64,000 bases of DNA from Rhynochetos jubatus (Eukaryota > Chordata > Aves > Eurypygiformes > Rhynochetidae): assembly GCA_027574665.1 (NCBI GenBank), contig CM050657.1:14334404-14398403 (forward strand). Direction: 5' to 3'. The notes under the pieces were generated by a model. The model saw nothing but the letters and a program-made list of their open reading frames with translations. It had not been told where the DNA came from and made no database searches. Below are positions 62,037 to 64,000 of the stretch, piece by piece. Both the position numbers and the translations under genes were made by a program. Numbering within the stretch: the first letter of the stretch is position 1; each line of letters opens with the position of its first letter.

Positions 62037-64000
62037 GTAAGTCCATACAAACGAGTCTTAGTTGGCTATTTCTAAACTCCTTTATTAAAATTAAACAAAA
62101 AAAAATGCCTGATAAATACAGTACCTAAAAATGCAGTGTCATTCCTTAAAGGTAATTTCAGAAAAGGAAAGGAGTGGAATATTATAGGTAAAGTTCATAG
62201 GCTGAGGTCACATTTGGAACACATGAGTAAATGATTACTGCTCAGTTTGATTTGAATTTGCATTATATATTGTGTATTCATTATGTGTTGTGTTGTCCTT
62301 TCGTCTTCTCATAGTATCTTCTAGTGTTAAGTTGCATGAAGTTTCTAAAATGCCTGGTCTCTTCCACTTCATAATCAAGGTCATACTTTGATCTGGGGAG
62401 ATTTGCTAGCCAACCCAAAGAGGACAGATTAAAAAGAAAACGGGAAAGACAAAAATCTTGTTAGATTGGACTTCTTGCTTTGGAAGAAAGTCCAAAAGAA
62501 CTTCGGACCCTAATCTAAAGTGGCTAATACATAACTAAATATACAGTGCCAGTTTCCTGTGGGGTCAGTTACCAAGTTCAAGGTCCCACTTCCCTGTGCA
62601 GGGTTCTGCCTGTGGTGCACTAGGAGACCTGGATCGATTCGGTGGAATCAACTGCTGGGGCAGCCTTACAACCTATTTAGAAAGTATTTTTGAGGAATAA
62701 ATCTTAGTTACCACTAGAGTATCCAAGCATTACATTCCTGCTTTATAAGTGGAGAGAAAAACAAGCCTGTGAAAATGAAGTGGGATTATATATTATTATA
62801 CAATATATATTATATGGGAAGTCAGGAAAATGTGGCAAACCTGGGGGCGTGGTTTTTATTTCCTGGTGACATGTAGCGTACTGCTATTTATGCATCAGAA
62901 ATAATCTCTAGAAGTGATCGTGTGCCTCTCCTTCCCACCATTTACCCAGGCAGTATGTTTACTTAACAGTATCCCGGGATACCGGAGTGACGCTGGTCTC
63001 GTATTTTGCCAAAACTGGAATCTCCTTAAGATCGGCTCTGCAGCTCATGTCCGCACGAGACAGCTTCGGGTCACTGCTGGGTACAAACGAAAAACACCTT
63101 TCTACCTTACTGGTTCTGGTAGCTTTGGGTCAAAGAGAAGTGCTGGCTTGGTGGTGTGAAACACTCTTTACGGATTGCCTCACTGTGCAAACAAAGGAGG
63201 AAGAATGTAAACAGAACTCTAGCATGGTGAAAATATGTGAAAGTGAATTTCCCTCCTGCTCTGGCCGAATGGGAGAAATTATGTGTGTTTGGTGCTCCCG
63301 TGTTTCAAGTAGGAAGCATGAGGTACCACCCCGAATGAGAAGCTTGGATGGGGTATCGAATTTGTGTGCAAGAAAACTGCAGTGAATAGATGAAGCCATT
63401 CTTGAACTAGATTTTGCAACAGAAAAGGGCAAGCTTTGATGGCTTCTGTGCTCTTCTAATTTTAGTATGAATTCATTTACTGAATTGAGGAAATTCTCAG
63501 GAAGCCTTGAAAGAGGAAGACGATGAAAGTGACCAAATCTTAGCTGCCTTGATTTGAAAGCAATTTCTGAACGGGGTGTATTTCATATTTTAAAAAAATT
63601 TAAGAGGGCTTGTGTTCGTATGAGATAAAATGGCATGAAAAACATCAGAGTGGACATTCGAGGACCGTTGATATGAATTATCTGAAGTTTTGGAGTCAGC
63701 AGGGTAGTTAAACTACATTTAGAATTTGTGTAAATGCTTGCAGTCAGAATTGAAGATAACTTGTCAGAAGTTCTTCATGTGAGACTCGATGTAACATTCC
63801 GTTTTAAAAATATCACGAAACAGGAAGCAGTTGATGGAGATACTATAACGTATCTCTGAGTTGTTGGTTCATACCTCCGAAAGAGCGGGAGGGGCGGATT
63901 TCTAGTGCTGAATAGAAGTATTCACACAGAAAATTAATGCAGAATAGCCACTGCACATGTAGCAGCTATTCCATGCTAATTTTTCTATGACTTCCCAGTG
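62037..64000 (+). other. ARMC9: ARMC9 intron 21 (start), window end
   Basis: No sequence resembling the remembered Pro/Ser-rich C-terminal exons of vertebrate ARMC9 is present, so they lie to the right. The stretch holds an ATTAAA (62084-62089), an AATAAA (62696-62701), an AT-rich patch near 62788 and an in-phase open frame from 62950. Confidence 0.7.
62950..63385 (+). other. candidate in-phase alternative exon of ARMC9
   Basis: After a pyrimidine-rich acceptor (TTTACCCAG ending 62949) the frame that continues exon 21 (AT + G) stays open for about 145 codons to TGA at 63383-63385. The product is Cys/Ser-rich and resembles neither the known ARMC9 tail nor any family I recognise. It may be chance. 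Confidence 0.2.

Overview
This is vertebrate nuclear DNA, most likely from a bird. Two split genes lie on the + strand, every coding exon is bounded by GT and AG, and repeats are sparse. The clearest interspersed repeat (34515-34580) looks like the 3' end of an avian-type CR1 LINE, with its short tandem tail and the GGTTGGAAGGGACC-type core. Gene order PSMD1 then ARMC9, same strand, matches what I know of human 2q37.1. No bacterial, phage, CRISPR or intact viral element is visible.

Layout. 1-6270: the 3' end of PSMD1, the largest non-ATPase subunit of the 26S proteasome. Three coding exons give the last 128 residues, followed by a probable 3'UTR intron and a terminal non-coding exon with an AATAAA. 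6271-13230: about 7 kb of intergenic DNA with no supportable gene. It holds two degenerate minisatellites with a 21-22 bp period (about 9370-9540 and 12818-13215) that appear to be in opposite orientation and bracket a GC-rich spacer. 13230-14060: a CpG-island promoter with CRE, CCAAT, CACGTG and RFX X-box-like motifs, a short non-coding exon 1, and an 8-codon upstream ORF that ends 2 nt before the ARMC9 start codon. 14070-62036: twenty coding exons of ARMC9 (LisH and armadillo-repeat ciliary protein), read without a break as 665 codons plus 2 nt. They include microexons of 25 nt and 35 nt and a 14.4 kb intron 9. 62037-64000: ARMC9 intron 21. The gene runs off the right edge.

Biology. PSMD1 is a housekeeping scaffold of the proteasome base. 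ARMC9 acts at the basal body and cilium and is a known Joubert-syndrome gene. The X-box-like motif just upstream of the exon 1 donor fits control by ciliogenic RFX factors. The two genes are neighbours, not a functional unit.

The less ordinary observations are the inverted minisatellite pair next to the ARMC9 promoter, the uORF abutting the start codon, the two microexons, an in-frame stop created by reading through the exon 21 donor (a 666-residue short form), an in-phase 145-codon open frame after a good acceptor in intron 21, and several CpG-retaining islands inside AT-rich introns. I found no convincing unknown protein-coding system. The other long open frames are explained by composition or are antisense shadows.
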